From NCBI RefSeq assembly GCF_028769735.1, contig NC_088170.1:66565085-66629084 (forward strand): a DNA stretch of 64,000 nucleotides, in the 5' to 3' direction. The notes below the pieces were generated by a model. The model saw nothing but the letters and a program-made list of their open reading frames with translations, was not told where the DNA came from and did no database searches. The translations under genes were made by a program, and so were the position numbers. Positions 1 to 12,200 of the stretch are shown in pieces (position 1 is the first letter of the stretch; the number at the start of each line of letters is the position of its first letter). This DNA comes from Zonotrichia leucophrys gambelii. Lineage: Eukaryota > Chordata > Aves > Passeriformes > Passerellidae.

Positions 1-2017
1 CAAATATCTTGTCTTGCAAATGCTCTTCGTTTTGAGTAAGTTCTGCAGGTCACAAGTTCACCTGCAGGAATTGTGACTTCTCCAGGCCCTAGGAACTGCA
101 TTTCCATACAAAGACAACACTTAAGCCAAACCAAGCCAACCATCCAAACAACCACCCCCTTAAAATTGCCAAGAAACAGAAAAACCATGACTGACTCACT
201 TGAGTGATACTTCATGGGAACAACTTTCAAGAGTTTCATGGAGCAGTAGGCACCTATGTGACACTTAAACCTCTAAAAAATCACTCAATTATTTCTTTTC
301 AATTCCTATTCCTCTACGTAAAACCCAATCTGTCAAACAACCTCCCTGCTAGGGAGGTTGAAAAATCCCTGACCCATAGCTTAAAATAGCTGTGGAAAAT
401 GCTTATATGTTGTTTTGAAAGAAAAGGTAGAAGTTTAGTTAAGCTCCCAGCTCTGCCCTGGGCTTGGTCAACTATTTTCTTTCATAAATTGGCTTGACTT
501 TTCACTTCATTTATTCTCTGTGCTGTTTGTATTGAGTTCAGTTTTAAATTATGCCCTTCATCTGTTCTCTCTGTTGGATCCCTTCTTTAAGAAATCCATA
601 CACAATTGCTACTTAGTCCAGAATTACAGCTGGGTCATGTTTAATAAAGAATAACAAGTTTATTCCTTTCCTTTTTCCTTTACCAAAACCACCTTTACCA
701 CCAAGAGCCCCACAATTTCCATTGCTAATCAGCCAATTTTTTAGGAAAGCACAAAGCCAAACACTAACACCTGTTTTCTCAGGTTAATGGCCCTATTAGC
801 ATCAAGTTCTTGCTTTGAGCTAAAGGTTTAGGCACAGGCCAAGCTCTCTTCTAATTGCAAAAAACGCTTAAGCCCCTTCTTTATTTTGTTGGGACCAAAG
901 TTGAACTACATTGGTCATATTCTTTAAATGCTTTATTGGCTGAAGGTGGTTAAAAGCTCTGACTCAAGGCATCAGTACCATACACTATGATGCCAAGCTC
1001 CAGGAGACAGGTTTTGTCACTCACTGCCTGCATTAACTTGAGTAAGTCATTAAAACTTCTCCAAACTTAATTCCACCATCCATTGACAGCTCTGTCAATC
1101 CACTAACTCCTGCAGAGTTAGGGAAAAAACCAAGCATAATTTAGGCTTTTCTTTAAAATACTTTTCTACCACAAGGTAGGGACTTGACTGAGCTGCCAAC
1201 ATTTTGGCGGTTTGACAGACAAGTTCAGGCCACAGAGAGGGCACTCATTTTTACAAACACAGCTGGGCTCCTTCCTAAACTGCACTGCCTTTGATGTCCG
1301 TGCAAACCAAGGCTCTCAGACACCTCAGAGTGGGAATCCAAGTCTCACTGTTGGGATTTTGAGGAGCTCATGAACACTTCTGCAGCAATGACACTGCAGT
1401 GGAATGCTCACCCAGCTTTGGCAGCTGGTGTAGGACTAGGGCCAATGCAGACAAAATGAACAAGTGAATAAATCAGCAGAGAGATAACATTGGGGAAAAA
1501 ACACCTATTTTATACATTCTATAGATTGGATCCCTGCAGTGCACTGGACGGCTCCACTGAGGAAGAAAATGATAGACCACACCTGCCTGATGGTTCATTT
1601 TGTCACAGAAGTTGTTGGGTCCATACAAAATCCTTTGCAAATGATCCCTTCTAAGATGAATTCCCTTATCTTCTCCCAGCTTTCATCTTCACCCAATGGA
1701 CATTACAGCTCTGCACTGAGACCTCTTGGCTGCTAACAGATGTAGGGCTTTTACTTCTTTCTCTTTGCCAACACAGTGGCTCTCAGAGGAAGTGGCTTCT
1801 TCCTTCCCCCATCTCCCCTTCTCCTGTACCCAAGAAGTAATAAGACAAAAGAGAAACTGCATGTAAAACTTTCCAGAAGGAAGTAAAGCAAGCCTTGTGA
1901 AAGCTTAGGACTATTTCTTGAAAGCACAAGTGTACAGAGATAGCTGTGTCTAGGGGACTCTAATGAGAATGGGATCCCTTGGCACTTACTGTCAGTACCC
2001 AAATGATGACATACATT
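1..2017. other. Unique AT-rich non-coding sequence, no gene seen
   Basis: No open frame here exceeds about 85 codons and none resembles a known protein family. I see no CR1 remnant, tRNA-like fold or long tandem repeat. Small frames at 204-389, 1539-1736 and on the minus strand near 1751-2002 look like chance. Confidence 0.7.
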
Positions 2018-2057
2018 AAAAAAATAAAAAAAAAAGAAGGAAAGAAAGAAAAAATAG
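2018..2057. repeat. A-rich / GAAA simple repeat
   Basis: Runs of A broken by single T and G bases, then degenerate GAAA/GGAA units. It is not preceded by a recognisable retrocopy, so it reads as low-complexity sequence rather than the poly(A) tail of an insertion. Confidence 0.8.
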
Positions 2058-2204
2058 ATTATGTGGCTCTATGCTGTAGCAATCCTTCCCTCCATGGCCA
2101 ATTTAGCCCATTGGACTCAGGGGTGACCCAGCACATCATCTCCACTGACAAGGTGTCATCCATATCATAGAGAGCAGCCTGAGGGCAGAGATTAAGACAC
2201 CGAG

Positions 2205-2640
2205 TCGCTGGCTGCTTGTGGTTGCTGCCAGAGCATCCTCTCTCTCAATTTGTGCCAATTTTTCTTCTAATAACCTAACTACCATTCCATCATTTCAGCA
2301 AGCTGACAGGGCCAATCTTGAGGAGCTGGAGATTGTTTTAATATCCCTGCTGCTTCAGCAGGAGCACCAGAAAAACCCAGTAGATGCCCTCTTGGTCTCT
2401 CCCATTCATATCTTTAATTACTGCAGGACTGCTAAAAGTGAACTGCCCACTCAGGACAGAGCGGTAGCCTTCAGAAGCAATGACTGAATCAAAACAGACT
2501 CTCTTAAATTCATCACTGTTAAGAGCTTTGGCATTAATCCACGTTCATTTCCATTAATGATCCCAGTGTCAAGTCAGGTGCTGAAAAACAGCTGTTAACG
2601 GGGACCAAACGGATTTACATGACACCTGTTTGCCAAATCT
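2205..2640. other. Candidate conserved non-coding element (or cryptic exon)
   Basis: The block is more balanced in base composition than its surroundings and keeps CpGs (for example in accgagtcgctgg near 2200, ttaacgggg near 2597 and aaacgga near 2608). It carries dense homeodomain-like cores such as cattaatcc near 2532 and cattaatgatcc near 2553, plus an E-box cagctg near 2590. Positions 2218-2487 are stop-free for 89 codons, with a pyrimidine-rich stretch and ttcag near 2300 that could serve as a 3' splice site. The predicted peptide matches no family I know. I favour a regulatory element over an exon. Conservation was not tested. Confidence 0.3.
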
Positions 2641-5600
2641 GTTTTTAACCCTACCCAGTACCTTCCTACTGTTCTTTTTTGGTTAATTCATATTGCAACC
2701 CTCACCCTATTACTGTGGTTTCACCATTTTGCTGGGGATTTGCCTTTTTCATGTCCCATGGTATAAGATATTTGAATTCCCTGTAGGAGCCAACAGAACA
2801 AGAACATGATAACAAACGAGTTCCAGGTGTAACGACAACTAAATCCAACCCAGTGCAGAGGTATTTACAGGCACCAAGGTTTTACAGTAACAAAGCATTT
2901 ACATCTGAGCTGTGGCATCACTGCCAGGATATCACACAAACTGACAAAAGGGACAACACCCGTTTGAAGGCTTCTGACTGCTGTCAAGAGAGACAGCCAA
3001 GCATCACCTTAATGTACTCCAAAGATCATAATTGCTGGTTTACGAGCAAATTTTGTCTGGAAGGACCCAAAAGGGCTTTATAAACTCATTGTTTAGAGAG
3101 GAATGACTTCATCGTAAGGTGACAGACGGCAGCTGTTTAATGACATGGAGCATTATCACACAACAGTTCCAGCCAGGAAGGGTAGAACAATACCGTACCC
3201 AATTGAAAACTGCAGGGGGCTGCAATTTATAGACACAGAAGGTAATTACCTACATTGGATTTTGGCCAGCAAAATAAGGGCCAGAACCTCTGACAAACAG
3301 AAGAAGAAGCTGTGCAACATTTTTAAGCTGTAAATGACCAGGTCTCTGTGTTTTTTGGGGAAAAAAGGCATCTCCAGATGCCTTCTAGCCCATCAGCATT
3401 CCTGCAGCACTCTTGCTCAAAAGCAGCTCAAAGGAAAGATGATGTTTCAAAAATCATTAACTGCTGTAGTGTGTTGTAGTTTTTGGCAGAACTATTAGAG
3501 TCTAATAACACTTATAATTATTATTAAGTAACACATATCCTAAACAGCAATTGCTAAATGACCCTGACATCATGCCCAATGGAAAAAAACCTCCTATGGC
3601 AGGATGTTCTACATAGGCAGTCGTACATAGGCAGTAAAGTCTACAAAATAATTATCTCCAGGCTTCCCTGCACCCATCAGCAGGGCTAACAACAGAGCAG
3701 CTGTAAGACTTGCAATCCATCTTACAGCCCCACAAAGACTTTAACAAAGAGATGAGCAATTCTTCATGCACCCAGCAGAGAGCAACCGCACTTGCACTCT
3801 CACACACACATGAATTACATGAAAATCCTGATGGCTTTTAATACCTGACATACAATGCTCAGATTTCATTCTTCTTGGTAGCTAATAATACTCAAGTGCT
3901 TGTGTAAGCACTCAGTGGTAAATGCAAAGATGTTTTAAGTTCTGGTGCCTCCACAGTGGCAGAAATTAGCTCTAGAAGTGTAATTTTTCTTAAGACAATG
4001 AGTTACTTTTTACTGCCCTGATAATTTAAAATCCACAGTAATTTTTCTGGTGAAATCAGAGATTTCTTGTAGCCCAGCTTTATTAGCTCTCTCCACATAG
4101 CAGATCATACAAACCATAGCAAACCACTGTTTAGCATAGAGAATACTTTTTTCTGATCAATTCCAAATTTAGTACATGTAATCAGTTTAATGCCTCAGTT
4201 GCAAATTTTAGGTAAGGTATAAAGGTATTTTATCCCAGAGGAAAAAATACTTGAAAATATAGGGGGGAAAACATTCCTACCTTGAAAATGTTTGGATGGG
4301 TAATACATTTGGGCTGGGAGAAGGAGCAGCTGAGGGAAGTTGCCTTTCAAGCAGATAGGTCAGACTGCATGATACTAAGGGCATTATGAATTGGAAAATG
4401 TACTGAACAAAATACAGACTGGAGAAACATCAGAAGAGAGCTGATCCCACCTGAGATAAAACTTGTTATTTCTCAGAGGTATAGATGCAGATTCCTCACC
4501 AGTATCACAGAAGGAAATCAAGGATACAAAAGGAAATCATAGTAAGAGCTACATTAAAATGCAGTTTCCTTTTCAGCTGGAGGTGCACATTGGAGCACAG
4601 ACACTCCTTTGTGCTTTAAGGCTTCTCACCTTCCTAAAATTAGCCCTCAGAGTTCTGCTCACCAAAGTTAAATATTCACCTCCAGAGGGGGTGGCTCTTC
4701 AGGTGTTCAGTCTCTGCATTCCTGCATCACTTCTATTACAAACCAGTTTGATTTAAGGTAGGGGTTTCAACTTAAACCCTGGATACTCCTTGTGTACATG
4801 TTTAAACCTACCAAAAGATGTCATTCTAGTGTTGTGCTGTGGGTAATGCTTCCTGGAACCATAGAGTCAACCTTTGCAAAAGCTATGTACATCTGCTACA
4901 TCTGCTTCAAAAAAACCTTACATGCAAACATCTTAAAAAAAAGAAAAGTCCTTCATGCTTCAGACAATCTCAATTCCTACTGCTGCTGTATGGACCATTT
5001 TAAAATTTTTTATTAAGCAAATTATTTTTTAGAACATGTAGTAGTGCTTAATGATGTGCATGTGCTATGAGTGGAGCAACTCCTACAAGTTAAAATACAT
5101 GTAAACAAGAGTGAATGAGTGGAGAAGAGAAAACAAACAGGGAGGGGAAGAGGTTTGTCTTTTTTAGAGTCTTCTATCTTGGAAACCAATTAAATATCAC
5201 TGTTAGTTCATCTAATAGCAGAAGCAAACAAACACGCCATCTATGCAAGTCTGAACTGGGCAGCATCTTTGTGTTTATGTTGATAAAACTTACAGTGGCC
5301 TATTTTCAGTATTTTTAAGGATTTGCCTACAGTAGCCTACAGATTTTACTAAACTGAAATTAGTAGAAGCCCAATAGCCAGTGACAGATGGATGCCCTTC
5401 AATGGCTGAAGAAAGTCAAAGCCACTCCACCCTGACTGCTTTGAATTAATTTCTCCTCTTATACAAGTACAGATGAGAATCACAAATTTCTGAGATACTT
5501 GTGAAGAATGAAAAAAAGTCCTTGAAGATATAAACTAAGAGCCTTTGCAAGCCCAAACCCTTGTTCTTGCAGGCTACTGTAGGTTTTGGGACATAATTAG

Positions 5601-5796
5601 TTCAAGGTTTGATGAGGTCTGCTAAATAATAATGTTCTGCAACATAAAGCTCAGCTTAGGCAACCACCCAATAATTCATTTTTGCTTTCTGGGCAGAATT
5701 TGTTCTCTCCATTAAACACTTGAACAAGATTGGGAAAGTCTTAATCAGGTTTAAGGTAGGTGCATTTCTAAGAAAAGTCCCATGAGAGTTAAGACA
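2641..5796. other. Unique non-coding sequence, no gene seen
   Basis: AT-rich sequence with only short chance frames, such as 2853-3083, 4463-4756 and 4792-5016. None has a recognisable domain or plausible exon structure. A 12-bp unit (tacataggcagt) is repeated near 3610 and 3624. No transposon remnant was recognised. Confidence 0.65.
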
Positions 5797-6070
5797 GAGA
5801 ATCACAGAATGGTTTGGGTTGGAAGGGACCTTAAAGACCATCCATTCCAACTCCCTTGCCAAGGGTTTAACTAGACCAGGTTGCTCTAACCTCCATCCTT
5901 GTCTTGAACACCTTCAGGGATGGGGCAGACACAGCCTCTCTGGGCAACCTGTGCCAGTGCCTCAACACCCTCACAATAAAGGATTAATTCCTTTCACCTA
6001 ACTAAACCTGCCCTCTTCCAGCTTAAGACCATTTGCCCTTGTTCTATCCCTATATGCTCCATGAAAAGTT
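5797..6070 (-). mobile_element. CR1 LINE, 5'-truncated 3' end, minus strand
   Basis: The plus strand opens with agaatcacagaatggtttg and then ggttggaagggacctta, the reverse complement of the CR1 3' terminus and its short ATTCTGTG-type tail, so the element runs right to left with its 3' end near 5797. Further in are the usual CR1 3'-region words read in antisense: gaccaggttgctc, ggatggggcagac, ctctgggcaacctg, and ccatttgcccttgtt near 6030. It fades out near 6070, so only about 270 bp of a roughly 4.5-kb family remain and no ORF2 coding sequence is included. CR1 inserts by target-primed reverse transcription and is commonly 5'-truncated. No target-site duplication was seen. Confidence 0.93.
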
Positions 6071-8174
6071 CAACAGATATTACATCATGACTTTTAAATT
6101 TCTGTTTTCTGACCAGCATCTGCACATCTCATTTTGACCTGGGGTGTTAAGTAATAACAAAGGTTTCTAATTTATAATTTTTCTGTGTCTAAACTAACCT
6201 CTGTTATGGCAACTATTGCAACTAACTGCTAGACTCTCGTTGTGCTCTTCAGCAACATTTTTGGGGCATGAAGGTCTGTGCTCTGTCTTGAAGGGACTCT
6301 AGTTGAAGAGGGCTTTTTTCTCTCAGTATCCCTGTAAGCTGGACAGTAACATGAGAGCAAGCTTGAACAATTACATTATAGTTTTGGAGCATGGATTGAT
6401 GCACTTTTTCACATGAAGCTGAACCTGGAGTAGCTGACTGCTCAGTATTAATGGTGTGGATTATTAATGCCTTGCCTTGCTGATTACACACATTTGCAAT
6501 GAAGCACACTTCTTTCTGTGTGGCAGGAAACATTTATTGGTATTATTTTTAAAAGCACTATGGTATTTGATTACACCCAAATGCTTATGTATTTGTGACA
6601 TGTCAACAACTGAATTAGAATAGCACCAGGCTTTTAAAATTCAGGACACGTAGGACCATCTGTTTTCTTGTCAACAACCTCAGTCTCTCTCTCCCCATTT
6701 CAAACACTTACGGCTCCAAATTTACAAAGTTGTTACCCAATTCCCTTCTTCCTTTGCCCTCCAAAAAACTTCAAAGACAGCACTGAAGGCTTCAAATTTT
6801 TTTTTCTTTTACTTCATAATTACTGACATGACTATTTCAGCAAATTTTGCAGCCAGGCTGGAAGATATCTGCAAGTTCTTATGAGGTTTGCAAGGTCTTA
6901 TCTACTTCATGGCAAACTCTGTCCTGGAGTTGAGATGGAGGACATGGGAAAGGTGTTCTCCAAACATTTGTTTTGAAATGCAGCCATTTCTGTGTGCTAA
7001 AATCAACTGATTATTGAAGAAGTAATTTACAGTCCAGAGTTTTTCAAGACTGGCACCCACAAGTGTACACACACATATGCTCAGGCCTGGTCCCAGCTGA
7101 GCTCCACAAAGTGCAGGGAATCATTTTCATGGGCCCAAAAGGCCAAAGAGAAGGAGCACCAGCCTGACATGGCTGCTTTGCCTAAATAGCATCCTTAAAA
7201 AGGAAATGGAAGATCACAGCCCTGCTCGTTTTAAGGGTGCAGCCAATTTTGTTCAGCCAGTTTTGGTTAGATCTCAAATAGACCATTTGAGGAAGCTGTG
7301 ACATTCAATTTTCTTACTTAAAACAAAAACTCCTATCAAGCTCAGCCAGGCTCTCCCCTTCTACAAACCTGAATATATGGGAAGATCATTGTTCAAAGTG
7401 TGATGCAAATTGTGATTTCAACAAGTTAAGCATCATTATAGCAAAATCCCCCTCAGCTGATTTCTTTTTTAAAACCATTTCTTCATTTTTTTGACACCAC
7501 ATCTGGCATATAGAATACAGATGATCATTTGTTTATATATCTGTCTAAATGCCTTTTCCAAACACAGCCAGATGGAGCCTTTCAAAATCAAATTAATTTC
7601 AGATTAATTCACTCTGGACCCACTCCAGTTTCATGACTCTTTGCTTTGAGGCACCATCTAAATTGATTTAGAGTCACGAACTTAAGAGAGCTCAAGTCCT
7701 TAGGTACAGAAAAAAAGAGATCCTTCTTACATGCTGAAAGAGTCAGCATATCAAAAGAGTCCATGATCCTAAGTTTAGGCTCCTAAAATAACCTCCACCA
7801 AATCAACATGAGAATGCCTTAGCCTACATAGTGCCAAATCCATATATAAAAATCTTCATATTTCATTCCAGAAAAACCACTTTAGAATTTACATCTTCAA
7901 TGCCTCCCTTGCTGAGTCCAATAAAATTTATTGCTCTAATTAAAAAGCAAAATAAAAAAAAGCGTTGCTCTAAACCTTGCAATAAGCAGTAGTCATGGAA
8001 AGATAGGAGACAGGTAATAAAAATCTCCACTGCAAGGGATTTATCTAAGGAACTATAAACAAATGTAGCCTGCAAACACTGTGGGCTTGCACACTGTCAA
8101 TCCTCTGTGGATGCCTTTATTATCTCACTTGTTTCAATTGCAATTTGGGTTTCCATGGAGATGTAACAGTCAAC
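6071..8174. other. Unique non-coding sequence with a homeodomain-like site pair
   Basis: No gene or transposon was recognised. A frame on the minus strand at 6249-6533 (94 codons) has no recognisable feature. Near 7586-7612 the sequence aaattaatttcagattaatt holds two ATTAATT cores ten bases apart, within a stretch (about 7540-7640) that could be a small regulatory element. Confidence 0.6.
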
Positions 8175-8271
8175 TCTGGAAAATTATAAGATAAATGTCA
8201 GGCAGTGATAACGGTGTTAATGAAGCTTCATTGACAAGTAGAACTATGCTTCAAATAATAGGCATATTTCT
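8175..8271 (+). repeat. Left arm of a 97-bp inverted repeat
   Basis: This arm is the reverse complement of 9143-9239 over its full 97 bp without gaps. I count four mismatches, at 8181 (A here, T in the reverse complement of the partner), 8212 (C/T), 8239 (T/C) and 8246 (A/G), giving about 96% identity. The match starts and stops abruptly: bases outside and inside the arms do not pair. The arm contains ggcagtgataacggtgttaa and the internal palindrome tgaagcttca. I recognise no repeat family in it. Confidence 0.95.
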
Positions 8272-8554
8272 ATTAGCATATGTATAACCTGTCCAGAAAA
8301 AGAGAGAAAAAAAATCCCAACAACAGGGAAAGACAATATTAAAAAAATTAAAATGAAATTCTGTATAGATGATACAATACACACAACGGAACATTGCATC
8401 CACGTGAAAGGACGAATCCCTAACAAACAGAAGAGATGCGGATTCAAAATTTAATTTCCCGATTCTTCTCAAAATTTTTGCACTCAGCTCCCAGGCTGAA
8501 AACACACTTTGCTGACACACGCAGCCACATTCCTGCATGGTGTGACTCTTGTTT

Positions 8555-8830
8555 CCTTGCGGCACAGGGCTGGAAGGATCTGCTTCACCAGGCACTTTGA
8601 AGCGGCGGTTTCATAATGCGCAAATACAGCTGCAGCGGGCTGTTAGAAAGATGCCGACCTCAGTGGAAACACGAATAGCGCACACACCAGCACGGCCCCC
8701 TGAGCTCTCGGGTGTCGTTCGTGCTCACATCGGGGTGGCTGCTCCACCACATCTTGATACATGATGAGTTTAACGTGATACTGCCGGAGCAACAGCCGCG
8801 AGCGCTTCAGATGACAGCACGGCGTGGTCT
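8555..8830. promoter_or_regulatory. CpG-rich core, CpG-island-like
   Basis: By eye there are about 20 CpG dinucleotides in roughly 275 bp, for example gaagcggcggtttc near 8600, gtcgttcgtgctc near 8714 and agccgcgagcgcttc near 8795. Neighbouring DNA has only a few CpGs per kilobase. G+C is clearly raised. Such density usually means either germline hypomethylation (promoter or enhancer) or DNA that arrived recently and has not lost its CpGs. There is no gene next to it, so a promoter for an unannotated non-coding RNA is possible but unsupported. Confidence 0.5.
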
Positions 8831-9036
8831 TGACCTGCTCCTGTGTTAACCAAGCCTGTGAAAGCTGGAGAAGCTGCCACTCATCTGTGAGGGGCTGTAG
8901 CCAACTTTTTCCTTCCCACAGATGGAATGGTTTTGGTGAACTGGAGGTCAAAGAGGTGACAAAGAGGATTTCTGCAGAACAGAGGGAAATGAAGCTCATC
9001 CTGCTTTGTTTCAATGAATCAAGCTCTTTATTTGGC

Positions 9037-9056
9037 CAGGGTGGACTTCCACCCTG
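9037..9056. repeat. 8-bp-stem hairpin inside the loop
   Basis: cagggtgg pairs perfectly with ccaccctg around a four-base loop (actt). It is not followed by a U-run, so it is not terminator-like. Probably incidental, but it lies inside the larger palindrome. Confidence 0.8.
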
Positions 9057-9142
9057 CCAGGGGAAGGGGAAAGAGTTTGCCTACACCTGTACTTGAGGGT
9101 TCATTTTGGCAGTTTACCAGAAATACCAGAAATCAGTTCATC

Positions 9143-9239
9143 AGAAATATGCCTATTATTTGAAGCACAGTTCTGCTTGTCAATGAAGCTTCATTAACAC
9201 CATTATCACTGCCTGACATTTATCTTATAATTATCCAGA
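9143..9239 (-). repeat. Right arm of the 97-bp inverted repeat
   Basis: Reverse-complement partner of 8175-8271, ungapped, with four mismatches. The left arm has CG at 8212-8213 where the complement of this arm has TG, compatible with CpG decay in this copy. The flanking sequence (gccaggagtagggcaggag) has no counterpart at the left edge, so there is no evident target-site duplication. Confidence 0.95.
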
Positions 9240-12200
9240 AGCCAGGAGTAGGGCAGGAGTGGGGCAATCCTACCCCAGAGAACCACATGAAAATTTTTGT
9301 AGGTGGATAAAATAAGCTAAGATTTGCACTGTGTGTTCATAAGGCAGTATTGCCTCTGTCTGGAAAACCAAGAGGTGCTAGAGGTTGGTCCTATCTCTTC
9401 TCATCCCAGTATTTGGCTGTGGGAATTTTAGTCCCTTGCCTGCCTGTGTAACTCTTTCAGGTATTGTCAATCCTTGCATCTCCTCCTCTGTCTTTGAAAA
9501 CAAGGTTCTGGTATTAGAAGAGTGTTAGAGGGGCTACAGATTAAATTATGAGATGGAAAACCAGGATCAGGCTTGGTTCAGCAGCAGAGGAAGGTGAATT
9601 CTTAAACATACAAGCAAACAAAGAAGAATATCTTTGTCCCTCCAAAGGCTTGATATTAAAGCATGGGAAAGGGAAAATTTCAGGAATTGTGGGGAAAAAC
9701 TCAAATGTTACTGGGAAGTATAATCTTATGAAGCTGTAGCTCAACAAAACGTCTCCATGCAGGACAGGAAACAAGAGGACTTTGCTATTTCAATGAAATA
9801 TATAATTGGGGAGTGAGGTTATGGGCAGAGGTTTTTTGCTCTTTTCCCATCCTCTCCTCAAAACACTTCTGTTCCTCCTACCTTGTCTAAATTCTGTTTG
9901 GTTAGTAAAGGCAAATATGAATGTTGTTTGGAAAACACTTCCCAGTTCTCCAGGGAGAAATCATCTTTGTCCAGACAGGTTTTAGGGAGTAGAAAAGGGA
10001 GTCAAGAAGTGCCCAGTCTTTCTGCAGAACTCAGCTCTGATCAGATTGCTGGACAACAACAAAAAAATCAATAGAGGTATTTTTCCTTAAGCTGTATTAC
10101 AAGGAAGCTTAAAAAAATCCCAAAAGTTTCTCTTTTTCTGATTATTTTCTAACTGCTCCTCAACATAACAAATGAGAAAAATCTAAGTAGCTCATTAGAT
10201 TTCTACTAAAATGTCAATAGTTAGAAAGTGATTTTCTCCAGTGAGTTTTCCACACACTTATAACTCACTCTAGTGCTTTTTAGAGGAGCGGGAAAACCTC
10301 TAAAACCTAATATTAGTGGTAGTTGAATCTATGTAGCAGGACAAGTACTCCTGCCAGCTTTGTGGAAGACAGAATAATGAGTAAAACCTGAGGCTGGCTT
10401 CAACTTCAGATGGGCAAGACAAACATGCTCCTGCCAGGGTCAAATGGTGGGAGAACCAGGTCCCACCAGGCATGCAACCATGATTTGTAGATTAAAGAAA
10501 AAAAACTGGATGAGAAGGCAGAATACTGAGCAATTTTTTTTAATGAAAAACCCCCCACGCATACCGTGTGGAACTCATTGTCTGCACTGCAAAACAGGCC
10601 AAGTTGTCTTAATTTCTCACTTATTGAAATCTCTAAATTCCATTGCAATGTGTTTTCTAGCATCTACAAAGGATTAATTTTCCTTTGTATCTTGGATCAC
10701 CAACAATTTTACTTTTATGTCCAAAGAGAGACCTGCTATACAAAAGGTCAGAAGTAGCACTGGCAGACAAGTAGTCAACAGCAACTCTGAGTTTTTAAAG
10801 TAAACCCTCATTATAGCTTAAGATTTTACTTAGTCCTTCATTTTTTCTCTGTTATTGCAAATAAGATATTTTGCTCTGTCGGCTGTGCTGTTCTTTTGAA
10901 GCTCACAAGAAAATAAACAACTACACATAATTAGGGAAGGAGCAACTTGCCCTTTAAAACATCATTCAAACAAACAAAATGAGAAAAACTGGTTTAAATT
11001 TTCCTAATAAACATATCCTGAAAAATCCTAACAAAAATACACCCTTGCACACACACTTCCCAAGTCACATGGCAGTCATTTATGAGGATGCTTCTGACTT
11101 CAAAGATCTTTTAATTGTGAGTTTGAAGGACACTGTGCAAATGAAGCATTGGGAAAACAAAAGAGGAGTGCCATTCAGAACTGTTTTGCCAAATGGAAAG
11201 GAAAATACAGCTTGAAAAGTTGCCAAACCCCCATGTTTTTAAGGTCATCATAAATAATTGCAGTAGGAAAAATTTAAATTTATGAGACAACTTCTAAACT
11301 GTACTTTTTGGACATAATCTTATCCTAGTGGATATTTATTTGCTCCGGAGATTTAATTCACAAGCAAAAATGAACCCAGGTCTTAGGGACTTGCTGACAC
11401 TTTTACAGAAGAAATGGGAAAAAAGGAGACGGGGAAAAAACCACGATTACCATCCACCTAATTTTGACCACTCCGTTATTTACAAAGACTTTTAACTCCA
11501 ATACCCTTGTGCACAAGAAAAGGTAGTTAAACAGTTGTGGATGTATTTTTAAGCTCCCTGTGACATACTCGACCTGTGGAAACTTGGCCAGCTCAGGTTT
11601 GGCTGGCTGTCAGCAGCGGTGTGAAACGCAGTGTGATTTATAGAAATCTCTGTCATCACACCACAGGGTTAATGTCTTTCTTTCTTTTTTCTCTTTCCCT
11701 CCTGCCCCTGAAAGTGGAAAACTCTTATTTGTGATGACAAGTCCTTGGAAGGCTGGAGGATTAGTAACACCATGTGGTTCCCTAAGATCTCTAGCCCTTT
11801 TCCAACTGTTTTTCCATATAACTCCTCTCTATATGGTCATCGACACCTTCGCTCAACAGATGGAAAAAGGGAAGAACCCGCCCCAGGGCAGGTGGAGGGA
11901 CCAGGATGCTGGCAGTGGAAGAGTACAGACTTGGAGCTCACATGTCTCAGCTGCCTGATAGAAGAAACCAAGGGGAATCCAAGCATCAAATATGGGATTT
12001 TAATAATATGAGCATTTATATTAATGATTTGAAGGCTGAACCTGCTGGGCTTGTCACTGTAAGTAAGAGATATGGAAAAAGAAATGATGAAGCCTGAATT
12101 TTCATTCCGACTGCCACCACTGGAGAGCTGTGGATTTGTGCTCATTCTGGTCTAAGGCAGAGAGGGATATCTGTGCCCTGTGCCCACACAATCACTCAGG

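Larger units (their letters stand above)
8272..9142. other. 871-bp loop between the inverted arms
   Basis: The loop starts AT-rich, becomes CpG-rich between about 8555 and 8830, and ends with ordinary composition. Open frames lie on both strands (plus 8549-8764 and 8824-9096; minus 8643-9014, 123 codons, and 8251-8595, 114 codons), and none resembles a known protein. A possible 3' splice site (ttttgcactcag) lies near 8477-8488. With the arms, the unit spans 8175-9239 (1,065 bp), the architecture of a terminal-inverted-repeat or foldback element. No target-site duplication is visible outside the arms and no transposase-like sequence is visible inside. Confidence 0.6.

Noticed and set aside
8643..9014. 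123-codon minus-strand frame within the palindrome loop
   Set aside because: It overlaps plus-strand frames of similar quality, matches no transposase or other family I know, and the raised G+C lowers stop frequency there.
8175..9239. Calling the palindrome a named DNA transposon family
   Set aside because: No target-site duplication, no transposase-like frame, and the arm ends do not match terminal motifs I can name with confidence.
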